The position numbers were made by a program, and so were the translations under genes. Below are positions 41,235-52,045 of a stretch of 64,000 bases of DNA, piece by piece. The notes under the pieces were generated by a model. It searched no databases. It saw only the letters and a program-made list of their open reading frames with translations, and was not told the DNA's origin. The stretch comes from Oikopleura dioica (taxonomy: Eukaryota; Chordata; Appendicularia; Copelata; Oikopleuridae), in contig OU015570.1 in the NCBI GenBank assembly GCA_907165135.1, forward strand, positions 2,135,525-2,199,524, in the 5' to 3' direction. How positions within the stretch are numbered: position 1 is the stretch's first letter; every line of letters begins with the position of its first letter.

Positions 41235-41730
41235 TTAAGGGACCTTATCGAGCTGGCTGAAGCGCGACTTCAGGGGCGCTTCATTGATTTTTGATATGAG
41301 CTTTTTCGAAATTCTTTCTGCAAACATTATCTACAGACACTCTTCTTTTTATTGCAGCTCTTAGTTTTTCTTTATCATTCTAAATTCAGTCGCTATCGTT
41401 AGGGACCGAACGCAAATCGGGGGTCAAAATTTTAAATTGCTTGAAATGAAAATTTACAATAGTAAATCGACTACGGCGAACATTTTCTTCCATTACAGCC
41501 ACCCCGAAAAATGTCCGGAAGACCGAGAAATCACAGCTGTTTTCACAATTTGGTCGTTTTGAGGGTGCTAGAGTTGATGCGCAATTTTAGTCCCCAAAAA
41601 ATCGAAAGATAAAATAAAAACCATTTCTAAAATTGAAAAATTTGTACAGGTTTGTAGGGGTCCCTGGGTGCGCAAGCCTTTTGAAGGTTTCAAGAGTGAA
41701 AATGACTCATCATCATGGCGCGAGAAAAAA

Positions 41731-41794
41731 CGAGGCGGCGGGTTTCGAACCCGGAGCGCCAGCATGCCGATCCATGACGCTACCGATGCGCCAC
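41731..41794 (-). other. tRNA-like Pol III unit, left end of hAT-like element
   Basis: Minus strand: A-box-like GTGGCGCATCGGTAGCG and a perfect T-arm CCGGG-TTCGAAA-CCCGC containing the B box, then T6 (plus 41725-41730). The acceptor stem does not pair, so it is a tRNA-derived promoter module and not a tRNA. Confidence 0.5.
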
Positions 41795-42745
41795 ATACAT
41801 GTACGTTATCCTGAGAAACTTTATTTATAAACTTATATGGAAACCTCTTTGTTTCAAAAAAATCGGGGTCAAAAAAATCGATTTTTTTATTTTTGCAAAA
41901 TTAGGCCTAGTAAAACCTAGCCGACCATTTTTAAAACTCAAGAATGATTTTTTCGACTCGTAAAAAATTAAAGCAAGATAATAAATCCGCAAATAAAGAA
42001 ATTAAAATTAAAAAAAAAACATGTATATATAAACCATAAGAAAGCGTAAAATTTGAATTATTTATATTTTCTCCCTAAAAGGGTGTGGGTGGGGTTGGGG
42101 ACATAACTGAGATTGATCACCTCAGAGACCGCCGCCGATCTCAAGCCCCTTAAATTTAATAATCAAGGAACGGGGCTGAGACGGCCGAAATTTAATAATC
42201 AAGGCTGACCAACTTTTTTTCTCGTTTGTGCCCGTAGAATTTTTAACCCTTTTCCTTCCCCCTAGCAGTTTGATTTTTATCTATTCAATCAGGTTTTCTC
42301 GCTTCTTTGGTCAAGAGAAATTAAGGGGGAGGTCGACGTGAATAAGAATTTTTCGGACAAATTTCCCGAAAAATCTGATTATGTAATTATATTTTGACTT
42401 CTCAGTTGGTAAAAGAAGGGTATTAAGAATCTATCGGCAAAGAGTTTCGCGAGTCTTCGCAGAAATTTCGTGCACTTCTTTACCAAAAGTGGCAGAAGAA
42501 AAATCACGAAAATATCAGAAAATTGCCAAAATGGTAATTTGGGGTCCACTTTGAGACAAGTTTTCGACCATTTTTTCTGGTCAAAAATTTTTCTTCTCTT
42601 CGCCGATAGATTTTTCAAACCCTTTTCTTCTCCCTTAAAAAGACAAAATTTTTCCAACCAATCAGGTTTTTCCGGAATTTTGTCCGAAAAATCCCGATTC
42701 TCGTCGACCCCCTGAAACTAAATTTATACCCATGCAAAATGGGTT

Positions 42746-42831
42746 GAGTGTCTAAGAACGAATGGCCTAGTTGGCACAAGATAGGGTCGGGTAACCTCTG
42801 TAGAGCGGGTTCGAATCCTGCCTGGGCACTC
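42746..42831 (+). other. tRNA-like Pol III unit, right end of hAT-like element
   Basis: Plus strand: A-box-like TGGCCTAGTTGG, B box GGTTCGAATCC in a T-arm GCGGG-TTCGAAT-CCTGC, and terminal GAGTGTC/GGCACTC that could pair as an acceptor stem. The gap between acceptor and D-arm is too long for a canonical tRNA. T6 follows at about 42841. Confidence 0.5.
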
Positions 42832-43245
42832 TTAATTAATTTTTTATTGGTGGAAGCGCAGGCTCGCTCGCAGTGAAAACTCGAAACGCGTCGCGGCAAA
42901 ACCTTCTCGCCCCGGAGCGCCACCATCAGAGTAAGACTGCGCGCTTGAAAGTGGTTCGTTCCTGAAATTTTAATTCTTTCCAAAGGTCAATATCTCGGAA
43001 ACGGAAGGGATTGGGAAAAATTGAGAACACAGTTCAATTTCTCTGGTTTCAATACCCCTTTTTTCATTCATAACTCTCAGAACTAAATTTTGGTCCGATT
43101 TGCGTTCGGTCCCTAGCTATCGTCGAAAAGACAAGTTCAACTTCAAAAGGAATCAGCACTTTAATTTTGAAGATATGGAATTATAATTACATTCACCGGA
43201 AAGCGCAGAAAATTCTGTACAAAAGTTACCTAATGGGGTTATGAT

Positions 43246-43743
43246 GGTCGTCACTTCCAACCTTTCGGGATCCCGAATGTTTCGGGATTTCCCGAATCTT
43301 TCGGGATTACTCCCGAATCATTCGGAAATTTCGTTGAGGATTACGTTATGAAAAAGTGGTATAAATGCCGAATTCGGGCATTTTACTTATCAAAAAGAGA
43401 ACTCTAGCTGCTTTCGTCAAATTCGATGGTCTAAGAAGGCCAAACATTGTTTCAATTGTGAATTTGCAGTCAAAGAGAATGTGTGCGCTCCGCGCCTGTC
43501 TTATAGAGAACTTCATGAGTTATAAATCCAATTATTCGTGTAAATTATTTTTTCCTTCGTGCCTTCATTTGCTTCAATAAAGATGTACTTAGACGTTACT
43601 ATTTTGCTTTAGATATTTTCTCGGACAGAAATCATTCAAAAATCATCCCCGAAAGGTTCGAAGACAAAAAGGCCCTTTTTCACTGCGAATGTTTCGGGAA
43701 ATCCCGAAACATTCGGGATACCGAAAGGTTGGAAGATTCAACC
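43246..43743. mobile_element. MULE-type MITE with 9-bp target duplication
   Basis: 498 bp flanked by GGTTATGAT (43237-43245, 43744-43752). Ends GGTCGTCACTTCCAACC against GGTTGAATCTTCCAACC, followed by CTTTCGG-ATCCCGAATG in both and repeated TTTCGGGA words. The centre has GTGTGCGCTCCGCGCC. No coding. Confidence 0.75.
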
Positions 43744-44235
43744 GGTTATGATAACAATAACCTGCCGTGTGCAAGGTGAGCTTTTCCGGAGTGTATCGGT
43801 TCCACAGCGGGCGTTCGCGCTGCGCGAGGCAATATTTTGGCTTGTTTGCGCTTGATTTCCGCAAAGCGCACGCTAATAACTATGGATTACAGATTCTTAC
43901 CACTACATCAATGATTTTCATAAGACCCCTTTAGGTAACTTTTGTACAGAATTTTCTGGGCTTTCCGGTGAATGTAATTATAATTCCATATCTTCAAAAT
44001 TGAAAGTGCTGAATCCTTTTGAAGTTGAACTTCTCTTTTCGACGATACCGACTGAATTAAGAATGATAGAGAAAAACTTAGAGCTGCAATAAAAAGAAGA
44101 GTGTCTGTAGATAATGTTTGCAGAAAGAGTTTCGAAAATAGCTCATATCAAAAATCAATGAAGCGCTCCTGAAGTCGCGCTTCAGCCAGCTCGACAAGGT
44201 CCCTTAAATTGAAAAATACGAACGACATTGCCAAG

Positions 44236-44562
44236 CAGAGTTCCAAAACACGCGTGCGTACGTTTGCACGCACTCGCACGCGGATTTTGAAAATTGTTGC
44301 GCACGCGCACGCACGCGCACGCGAAGATTGGGATAGCGCACGCACGCGCACGCGAAGATTGGGATCGCGCACGCACGCGTTATAATTAACGATTTAATTA
44401 ATTAGAAAGGCTAAAAAAGCTAAAATTCGACAATTCTACCCTTTTTGCGCACGCGTGTTCGAAAGTCGTTTCCGCACGCGCACGCATGCGCACGGGAAAT
44501 TTTAAATTTCTCCGCACGCGCACGCACGCGCACGCGAGAATTTTGCGTTTTTTGGAACTCTG
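44236..44562. mobile_element. hAT-type MITE packed with (CG)CACG repeats
   Basis: 327 bp, ends CAGAGTTCCAAAA / TTTTTTGGAACTCTG, flanked by TTGCCAAG at 44228-44235 and 44563-44570 (8 bp). Both halves are runs of alternating GCACGCGCACGC around an AT-rich centre. It interrupts the env coding region, whose frame resumes if the element and one TTGCCAAG are ignored. Confidence 0.85.
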
Positions 44563-45768
44563 TTGCCAAGCTTCGATCTGTATCTCTTCATCAAGGAAAG
44601 AACTTGGACAAACTCACACGAAACTTTGCGAAGCTCCAAAGCGCCGTCCAGGTCAATCTCAATGCAACTCAGGACCAGCTAGCGCGAATCGACAACGATA
44701 TTTGCCGACTCAATAACCGGATGTTGGAAGCTCGATTCGAGGACTGGGCCCGGATCACCGTCGACAAATTCATGGAGGACATGGATTATCAAGTCGCCAG
44801 TTTGGAGAAAGGCTTGATTCCGAGCCGTGTGGAATGGAACAGACTCTTTACGTCTGCGTGTTGGGGATCATGCATTGCTCTGGAACCGAAAATCTGCGAG
44901 CGATGCTGTGAGAACATGCTGAGAGAATTTCCACAAAAATTAAAACCTTAACTCTACGGGCTGAACATCACTGAAAACTCTCTCGACATCCACATCCAGC
45001 TCTCTTTTCCAATCATCGAATCCGCACCTACACGACTGTATCATGCAAACTCCTTCGGAATCATCTCAAAGGACCCTTCAACCGAATCTCCTGATCGCCC
45101 CGGACATTTCCCCGTTTGCGACATTGATCCAGAACGAGTTTTACAAAGTTGACCGCTTTAGCTGTTTAAGCGCTCGCAAAAACATGATCTGCCGGCACTC
45201 AGCAATCTCAAGCGCTTCATGTCTCCGCGATGTCTAGAATTGCAACATCCGGAAAACGGCTACAAAAGCAACCTGTTCCTTCGCTTTCGACAGAAATGGA
45301 CTCATCGTTTACGCGGCAGAGACAGCAATCCTCAGAAACAGAACGGTCTTGTCCGATATCGGATCGGCCCACGATACCTTCACTGGCTTCAAATATTTCC
45401 ACGAAACAAGCTTGGAACAGGAAGTCTTTTGTTCTGGATCGCAGCAGCTCATCAAGATCCCAAAAACAAGCATCGTGACGTCTGACAACACCAAGATCGA
45501 CTTCAGAGGAGCAAGAAACAACTTCACCTTCAGCGCCGCTCATCTTGACCACAACGACCTCACCGATGACGTCGAGGACCGTCTCGATGACTTGGAGGAT
45601 GTAGTCGACGACAACTTCACTCGTTCAAAATCCATATCTCTAATCTCTAATGGTATTCTCATTCATTCTACTCTCTCAATACTGATTCTCTTCACTTGCA
45701 TGTTCTGCAGGCGAGTACGCGGACTCGACAAAGCGATAAATAGGCATCTTCAACCACTTGTATAAGCT
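44563..45768 (+). pseudogene. Env-like membrane protein of retrotransposon A
   Basis: Coding sequence resumes at 44563 and runs to 44951, rich in heptad-like L/I/N patterns (AKLQSAVQVNLNATQDQL) that suggest a coiled coil, with several cysteines (CWGSC, CERCCEN). A stop at 44949 interrupts. Further frames follow to 45768. The last, 45349-45765, ends in an acidic stretch (DDVEDRLDDLEDVVDDN) and a membrane segment (LISNGILIHSTLSILILFTC) near the C-terminus. Coiled coil plus C-terminal anchor fits the fusion subunit of an env protein. Several breaks; not functional as it stands. Confidence 0.55.
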
Positions 45769-45769
45769 A

Positions 45770-46506
45770 GCGCCGTTAAGTTCACACCCACGTCCAACTT
45801 CTTTTTTTTTGGTGGAGTCAAGCCACTTCGAGTCCTACCTCTGGAGAGCCTGGTTAACAAGTCATAAAAAGATATTTTTTTGGTCCGATTTTAATTAAAG
45901 AGGGGGGCGGGAGAGACTTGGTTGACGGCAAGTCTGGCTCTGTATACGTAACGGTTGCAGAACGGGCTTTCCTCGATACCACTTAATACTCCTTACTTTT
46001 TATCGCGGAAGCTAACTCCACGCTGACCGACCCACATAAGCGGCCTTTTGGTAAAGGCGGGGGTTAATTGCTCTGATCGGACACTAGGATTAGAAATTAG
46101 CGAGGTCTAGCGTTTTACAGTTCAACTTATATATGTTGGATAAAGTAGCTAAGTTTAATCGCTTGGTCAACCCTGTACTCCGCTTTGATTATTGCAACCT
46201 TCAATACTATAATCATTTTTATCAATAGCTCTTGACATCATATACTCAACCCACTTTTCCTTTAAATCTCTTTGTTCTTTTATTGTGCGTGTGTGTGCCT
46301 TTCCGAAGATGCAGGATTCTTCAAACAACGACAAAACAACTCTTCAGAGAAGAAAACGTTGGAATATTACTGTATCTAATCTGTTTCTCAAAGTCCACCC
46401 TTATACTACGGTGTAAAACTTAACCGCTCGTGCCAGTCAAAATTTATCCAATCAATGTGTTTGTGTATTTCTTAACCTTCTACAGCTCTAGAATTCTGGT
46501 GGTGGG
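45770..46506 (+). other. 3' noncoding region of retrotransposon A
   Basis: No gene. A strong purine tract (AAAGAGGGGGGCGGGAGAGA, about 45896) resembles a polypurine tract yet lies 600 bp before the LTR; GGTGGTGGG stands directly before the LTR at 46498-46506. The first may mark a second, unmatched LTR starting near 45916. Confidence 0.4.
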
Positions 46507-46732
46507 TGATGTGTGTTGACATAAAGTCTCCAATTAATCGCCCGGGCAACCTAGATTAATTAGCACACTTGCGCTCTTTATCAACTGTGCGCACCTTAAT
46601 CAGCTGCTTTCCCGCGCTTCTCCCTGTGCAAGATCCAAATAGTATTATTCAATAAAGTGAGCTTGAAAGAGTTGGACGACTTTCTATCACTAAGAATCAA
46701 TACAATACAATAGGCATTACCAAATTGTATCA
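46507..46732 (+). repeat. 3' LTR of retrotransposon A
   Basis: 226 bp, one visible difference from 30435-30660. Followed by AGGC, the target duplication also found at 30431-30434. Confidence 0.8.
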
Positions 46733-47189
46733 AGGCATCACTTGTCTTAAATATCTTGTCACTTGACAAAGATTTTTTGAAAAAAAGCGAAAAACTAAAT
46801 TGTTTCGAGAGAAAAGACATCGGGGATATTAAATAACATAAGGACTATGCGGAAACTTGCGAACAAATTGCGCAGAAGCGTTTCAAAATAAAACCGCATG
46901 ATATCTTTGCACTTGTGTCAGCATAAAGCATGAGCGAGAAATACAAAAAGGACCTTTCTTGCTCTGATTACAAAATCAAAGCACCAAAATACCAATCATC
47001 AGTACTATTGAGAGTTGGCTGCGCAATAAATGAATTTTTTCATCTTGCTCAAATATGTCAAAACCAAAGCATATCACGATCGCTATTTCTCATCTACTGA
47101 GTTGTGAGGCAGGTGCAAATATAATTTAAAGCCTTGATAACAAAGAACTGAATGACTGGAGCTTATTCAAAAGCAAACTCATAAGCATA

Positions 47190-47483
47190 ATGGGACGAAC
47201 TAAAGAATTCTACAAGCATGAGTTTAGTAAATATCAGAGAGGTGCAAATTCATTCGGAGTCTGTATAGCAAATCTAAAAGCATACTTCAAGAAAGGTTAC
47301 AACAAAACCACTATCACTCCTTCCGATGAGAAAATTATTCTTGAAAGATTCATCGATTGCCAGAACCCAAGACTTAAAGAGCTCTTTTTACGTGAAAAAT
47401 CGATGCTGTCAATCGAAAAGAAAAATTTAAAAATATTCGACTCAAACTTCAAATCGATGTTTAGCCCGAACGGCAAATTATGA
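47190..47483 (+). pseudogene. Gag-like segment of retrotransposon C
   Basis: 97 codons ending at the border of the MITE 47483-47769. WSLFKSKLISIMGRTKEFYK and YQRGANSFGVCIANLKAYFK have the pattern of a retrotransposon capsid (a helix-rich region with the F..Y..L spacing). Weak but consistent with a protease and RT further on. Confidence 0.4.
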
Positions 47484-47769
47484 ATAGCCTCATCGAAAAG
47501 CCCGTAGAATTTTGACCAAAGTTACGTTAGTGGCAACACGCGAAACATATCCGAAAACTGGTAATCGAGAGATTACTACAGTTACTTGGTGTGAGACTTG
47601 TCGCCCGCAGCTTAAAGCTCCTCTTTTCAGTGCAAATACCCCAGATTCAACGCCGAGCGCTCCGGGTAACTGAATTAATCTCTTGATCACAAGTTTCCGG
47701 ATTCATTCTGCGAGTCGCCAATAACGTAACTTTGATCAGAATTTAACGGGCTTTTCACTGAGACTATTC
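47483..47769. mobile_element. Short TIR element with GAAAAGCCCGTTAAATTCTGA ends
   Basis: 287 bp. Ends GAATAGCCTCATCGAAAAG and inverted, followed by GCCCGT-AATT-TGA-CAAAGT and TACG. The module GAAAAGCCCGTTAAATTCTG recurs in the TTAA elements T4 (50755) and T5 (59200, 59470). Target duplication not resolved. No coding. Confidence 0.6.
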
Positions 47770-47774
47770 ACAAG

Positions 47775-48725
47775 TTGGTCATGTTAGCCGATCGGGCTTA
47801 ACATCGATTTGAAGTGTGAGTCGAAAATTGTTAGACATCTCGTGAACAAGAAAAGGTATAGTCATAATTTTGAACTGTTCTTTTCACTCAAACCTAGCTG
47901 AGGGTCTAATCTGTGGCATGGTGGGGTTTAAAATTCTAGAGATGAGTCATTATTGCGTAATAGACCTCTAAAGTTGAACTTCTCTGAAAATCGCCATTTT
48001 CCCTTTTCCAAACGACCATTTCCCTTTTCTGAAAGAGAAGAACATCTTTCTAGACTCTCTATCTCTCTTTTCCAGAATAAGGCCACCACTCAGGCCCTTT
48101 CGATAATTTCACGAAACTAAAGTTTAGTTACTAAACTTAAAAAAAAATTAAATAAAAACCATAAAAAACTAAAAATAGGGACAATATAAATTTTTAAATC
48201 AGATGGTGGTGGGCGGGGTGTGAGACGGTAAAATACAGTATAATAATGCATGACGATGGCACACGCACGAAAACGGACGAGGCATATCCGCAAAGCCGGA
48301 TAGACCTTCTCCGGGCCCTCTCCGGGCACGTGGCGTTGCTAATCGTCATAGTGCTGAAAAGGTGCTCTAGTGACACCACTAGCGCCCTCCACGGTGAGCG
48401 TAAATATCGCGAGCCGAAAGCACATCAACACACATGTTTTATTGATAATAAAAAGACCGCAATGTCTCCTCAAAAACTAGCAACAACAAACAAATAGAGA
48501 TATATGATAGTAAGTATTTGAGTAGTAGGTGATAGTTTGATAGAGGTAGAATTACTATTAATACGGGGTTAGGGACGCAACTAAGAATGATCAACTCAGG
48601 CTTCTCCCAGCCTTTGTCAAGCCCCTCAAAATTGAAAATCAAGGGACGGGGCTGAAACGAGTTGTTGACTACGTGAAATCCCTTTGACTCCTTGGGAAGG
48701 ATAGCCAACAAATATTCACTTGTCC
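47775..48725. other. Degenerate stretch between gag and protease of C
   Basis: No clear gene. 48558-48660 matches the interior of the hAT-like element (about 42085-42200), including AATCAAGG-ACGGGGCTGA. GCTCTAGTGACACCACTAGCG near 48362 resembles the CTCF-like motifs at 61.4 kb. Confidence 0.4.
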
Positions 48726-48729
48726 AAAT

Positions 48730-49055
48730 CTTTCATCAGCACCTATTTTTCTCAGATTTGTAAAAATAACTATCAATGATCTTGTCTACACTAGACTCTA
48801 CACTGCCATGATAGACACTGGCTGTTCAAGAACTTGTATAAGATCTGACTTACCATTTATAAATAAGACAGCTGAATCAAATAAAAGACTCACTTGCGCA
48901 AACAATGACTCGATTCGAACACGCATTTTCTGTAGCGAGATTGTTATGACCGCATAGTCTAGATCTGGACAATTGAAACTAATAATAAGACCACTCGTTA
49001 CTGAAAAAATATCTGTCCCCATTATTCTTGGTCTTGATGCGCTCAAAAATATGTA
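48730..49055 (+). pseudogene. Aspartic protease of retrotransposon C
   Basis: On the plus strand TAMIDTGCSRTCIRSDL carries the DTG catalytic loop and SVPIILGLDALKNM the closing ILG motif, about 75 codons apart, right for a retropepsin. One in-frame TAG lies between them near 48956. Flanking frames are short. Confidence 0.65.
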
Positions 49056-49477
49056 ATCATTAACAATCAGATAATCAAAACAACGACACCGGACTTTTCA
49101 TGCTCATTGTTTAAAATCTCAGCAATTATCGAGATAGAAGAGGAGAGTAAATCACTCAAACTATTTCAATCATCACTACAAATAATTGCGTCCCAAACAA
49201 ATTTTAAACCAATTATTGGATCGTTTGGCGATGCTAACACTGAACGAAAGCAGCGCTTTAATAGTTGCTTCAGTTCATAAGCTTAGTTAGTTCATAAGCT
49301 TCAATTTGAGCTATAGAACGTCATAATAGCTCGCGTTAATCAAAAGTTGAAAATCTTGAATTTTCGTATCTGACGATTTCAGTCAACTTTGAGGCATCAG
49401 ATACTACTGATAACGTTGAGGTGCAAAACCAATTTTTGGTGTGTCGATAGAATGGACCCTAAGCTTTCTTCCAAGGC
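49056..49477 (+). other. Degenerate pol linker of C
   Basis: Leads from protease toward RT with several stops. The TSD of the MULE (TCCAAGGC, 49470-49477) ends it. Confidence 0.35.
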
Positions 49478-50790
49478 GGAAGAATGCAATTAGTCTGGTC
49501 CCACGTGCCAGAATTCGACCAAAATCTGAATTCTGGTCCACCGAGCCAGAATTCGTTCCAGAGTTTAATTCTGGTCCCCCGAACCAGAATTCGCCTATTT
49601 ACTTCTAGTCTGGCCCCAAGGACCAGAATTGCCATCTGACTACGAATTCTGGCTCACGATAATCTTCATATTTCCTTTCTTCTTCGTTCCAGCTTCATCA
49701 GATGTCCACAGTAGTCCATTGTTGCAATTTGAACGCATTTTTTCTTCTTCGACGATTTGACGATTCTAGATAAAAATATTTTATGTTTTGATTTCAGTCA
49801 TAGAGTTTAATCTAAAATGTCAAGCTATCGACAGCTAGAGAACGTATTTATCCGATTCATAACAACTACAAGAAAAGCTGGGTTTCCTGCCTTAGTGATC
49901 TCTGATGAAGGAACAGATTATCGCTTTACTACTGGTTCTCCGTCTGGTCAATATTATACTTTTCAATGTGAGGATTCTCGTTGTAAGCGTACCTTGAAAT
50001 TGCTTGTAAGTTGTTTTCTTCGTTGATTTCTTCCTGACTCTCGCTCTTTAATCTCATGATTAATATTTTAAGCTTTCACCTCAAATTTCTGAGACTAAAA
50101 CAACAACAACAATCAAAAGATTGCCTGATGGCACGGAAAAGACTAAAAAGCGAAATACGTGTAGTATTATTCGAGGTGCTGAGGGAATGGAAAATACTGC
50201 GAATTACACGATAATTGGTGCTTCAAATGTCCATTCATGTACTGTAGATGGAAATGAAGAAGAAGAAACTGAAATCAAAGCAAAAATTATCGATGCAATT
50301 CGCGATTTTCTTTATGCCAGTGGAAAGTCCCTCGAAAATGCTACTTGTCAGGACATTCGGTCAAAGCTCCTCAAGATTCTCATCTACGATTATGGCTTTT
50401 CCTTCTCTGAAGTTCGTTACAATTTCCCAAGCCGTAACAAGTTTGATTCATTGATCCGGTACTTTTACTGTTTTTATCATTTATCATTCATTTATCACAG
50501 TTACCGCTTACTTAAGGGACCTGGCCGAGCAGCGCGCGCCTGAACTTCAGGCGCAAGCAGTATCTGATAAAAATAAGATATTTCAAAAATTTTTTGGGAA
50601 GGATATCTACTGTCTCTCAGCTTTCTTCTCGTGTTCTTTATTTTTCACTAGCATAGATTAAAGACTCACAAATTTAGAAAAAGAGAAGTAAAACTTTAAA
50701 CTGCATCAGTTTCTTTACTAAGAACAATCAGATCACGAAAATCATATCATTGAAAAGCCCATTCAATTCTCTATAAATCTTTTAAACTTA

Positions 50791-50985
50791 GCATTTGCGA
50801 ATTGTTGTTTTTTGGTTCGTGCGCGCTGATAAGTTATAGAACTCAGCGCACGGAGGCGCATGTGGTGCGATTATGAGCCTCGATCGAGCCAAAATAGTGC
50901 AAATGCGGGAGATTCCCGCCGTGATTGCGCTACATTCCCGGACTTATCAGCGCGCACGAACCAAAATACAACAATTCGCAAATGC
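50791..50985. mobile_element. Palindromic MITE, TTA target (PIF/Harbinger-like)
   Basis: 195 bp, ends GCATTTGCGAATTGTTG / CAACAATTCGCAAATGC, flanked by TTA (50788-50790, 50986-50988). GGTTCGTGCGCGCTGATAAG / inverted follows. A 3-bp TTA target is typical of PIF/Harbinger; no coding. Confidence 0.7.
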
Positions 50986-52045
50986 TTAGTCTATATTATA
51001 GACTAAGCTATCGAGACTAAGCTAGGGTTCCGCACGATTGGACCAAAAATTTATTTTTTAATAAAATTTGGAGATTCCACCAAAAATATGCCAAGGAACT
51101 CATTCCTGGCCTCTGTTTTCCCCAAAAATCCCCCCTTCAGCCCTTTTTAGGGCTTCAAAGTAAATTTTGCCAAAGAGGCCTGCTGCGCGCTGATTGGCTG
51201 GCGCTCGTCGCGGGAATATAAATCGGGTAATGCTAACCACCGTCGCCCTGGAGTTGGCTGAGTGGTGAGCGCTTCTCTTTGCAAAGAGGAGGCGGCGAGC
51301 TCGAAGCCAGCTCGAACGCACCCCCTTTTCCATGTTTGGCTTTCTAGCTTCAACATGGAAAACGCGGATGGGCCTCGAAAAAGAAAAATTCTTTTTGAGA
51401 TTCGAGCTCACGCCCGTCCGCCAATCCTTTTTGAAGGACTGCGCTCACCACTCAGCCAACAGCTACTTGGGGGGTGGTCCCGTTTACCGAGTTTCGACTC
51501 GAAATTTCCGGAGTCAAAGTTTCCGGACATTTTTTGGATTTTAATCAATCCCCCCGATTTCGTCAACTTTGACTTCGAACTACTTTTTTTTTGGTCGGTT
51601 TTTTAAAGGTTTTTAAAGGATGAGGGCTCATTTTGAAAATAGCAAAGTTTCGAAATCTTCAAAAATGGGATTCTCAGATTATTAATGAATTTTCTTGAAA
51701 TTTTTACTTGTTTATATTCTGCCTATTTATGATATGCTTATTATTTATTATTTTCGAAATATTTTTTGCTTTATATATTATCTGGTTATTAGAATTTAGT
51801 CATTATAAATGATAGACACTTTAAAAAAGCGAAAAATGATCAGAAATAGCATCATTTGGGCCCAATTCTGATGGAAAATTTTTATTTTTGAAAAAGCGGC
51901 CAAATTTAAGCTTTCTATAGAGCCCTTATTCGTCTAATTCTATCGACTCTCAAAAGTGGAAAAATTGCGGGACCCTGCGAAATTGAGTGAAAGAAAAAAG
52001 AGAAGTTATAACGACATAGTGATTTTCAGAATTTACATTTTAAAT

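Larger units (their letters stand above)
41400..43115. mobile_element. hAT-like non-autonomous element, 8-bp target duplication
   Basis: 1.7 kb with perfect ends TAGGGACCGAACGCAAATCG / inverted, flanked by GCTATCGT at 41392-41399 and 43116-43123. TAGGG-type TIR and an 8-bp duplication are hAT features. It has no transposase. Near each end is a tRNA-like unit facing outward. A further inverted repeat (CGACGTGAATAAGAATTTTT near 42335, inverted near 42665-42710) and a block shared with 48558-48660 (AATCAAGG-ACGGGGCTGA) lie inside. Confidence 0.85.
41239..44203. mobile_element. TTAA foldback element T3, with inserts
   Basis: Flanked by TTAA (41235-41238, 44204-44207). Ends GGGACCTTATCGAGCTGGCT / inverted; arms about 280 bp each (41239-41399 plus 43116-43235, against 43925-44203). 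The hAT-like element 41400-43115 sits in the left arm and the MULE-type MITE 43246-43743 in the centre. It splits the env region of retrotransposon A. Confidence 0.85.
30435..46732 (+). mobile_element. Retrotransposon A: LTR element with gag, pol and env, many insertions
   Basis: Bounded by 226-bp direct repeats (30435-30660 and 46507-46732) starting TGATGTGTG and ending GTATCA, with AGGC at 30431-30434 and 46733-46736 as a 4-bp target duplication. Inside, on the plus strand: SAP-domain gag, a second gag, zinc knuckle, protease, RT, RNase H, integrase, env with a C-terminal membrane anchor. It holds TTAA elements at 32167-32919, 35198-35878 and 41239-44203, hAT-like elements at 41400-43115 and 44236-44562, and a MULE-type MITE at 43246-43743. 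Two gag types suggest that part of another LTR element lies within 33.2-37 kb. Frameshifts occur in gag, RT and integrase. Confidence 0.75.

Noticed and set aside
51240-51450. tRNA-like arms around GTTGGCTGAGTGGTGAGCGC
   Set aside because: It has A-box-like sequence, but the segment is better explained as arms of a hairpin inside the hAT-like element; the B box is weak.
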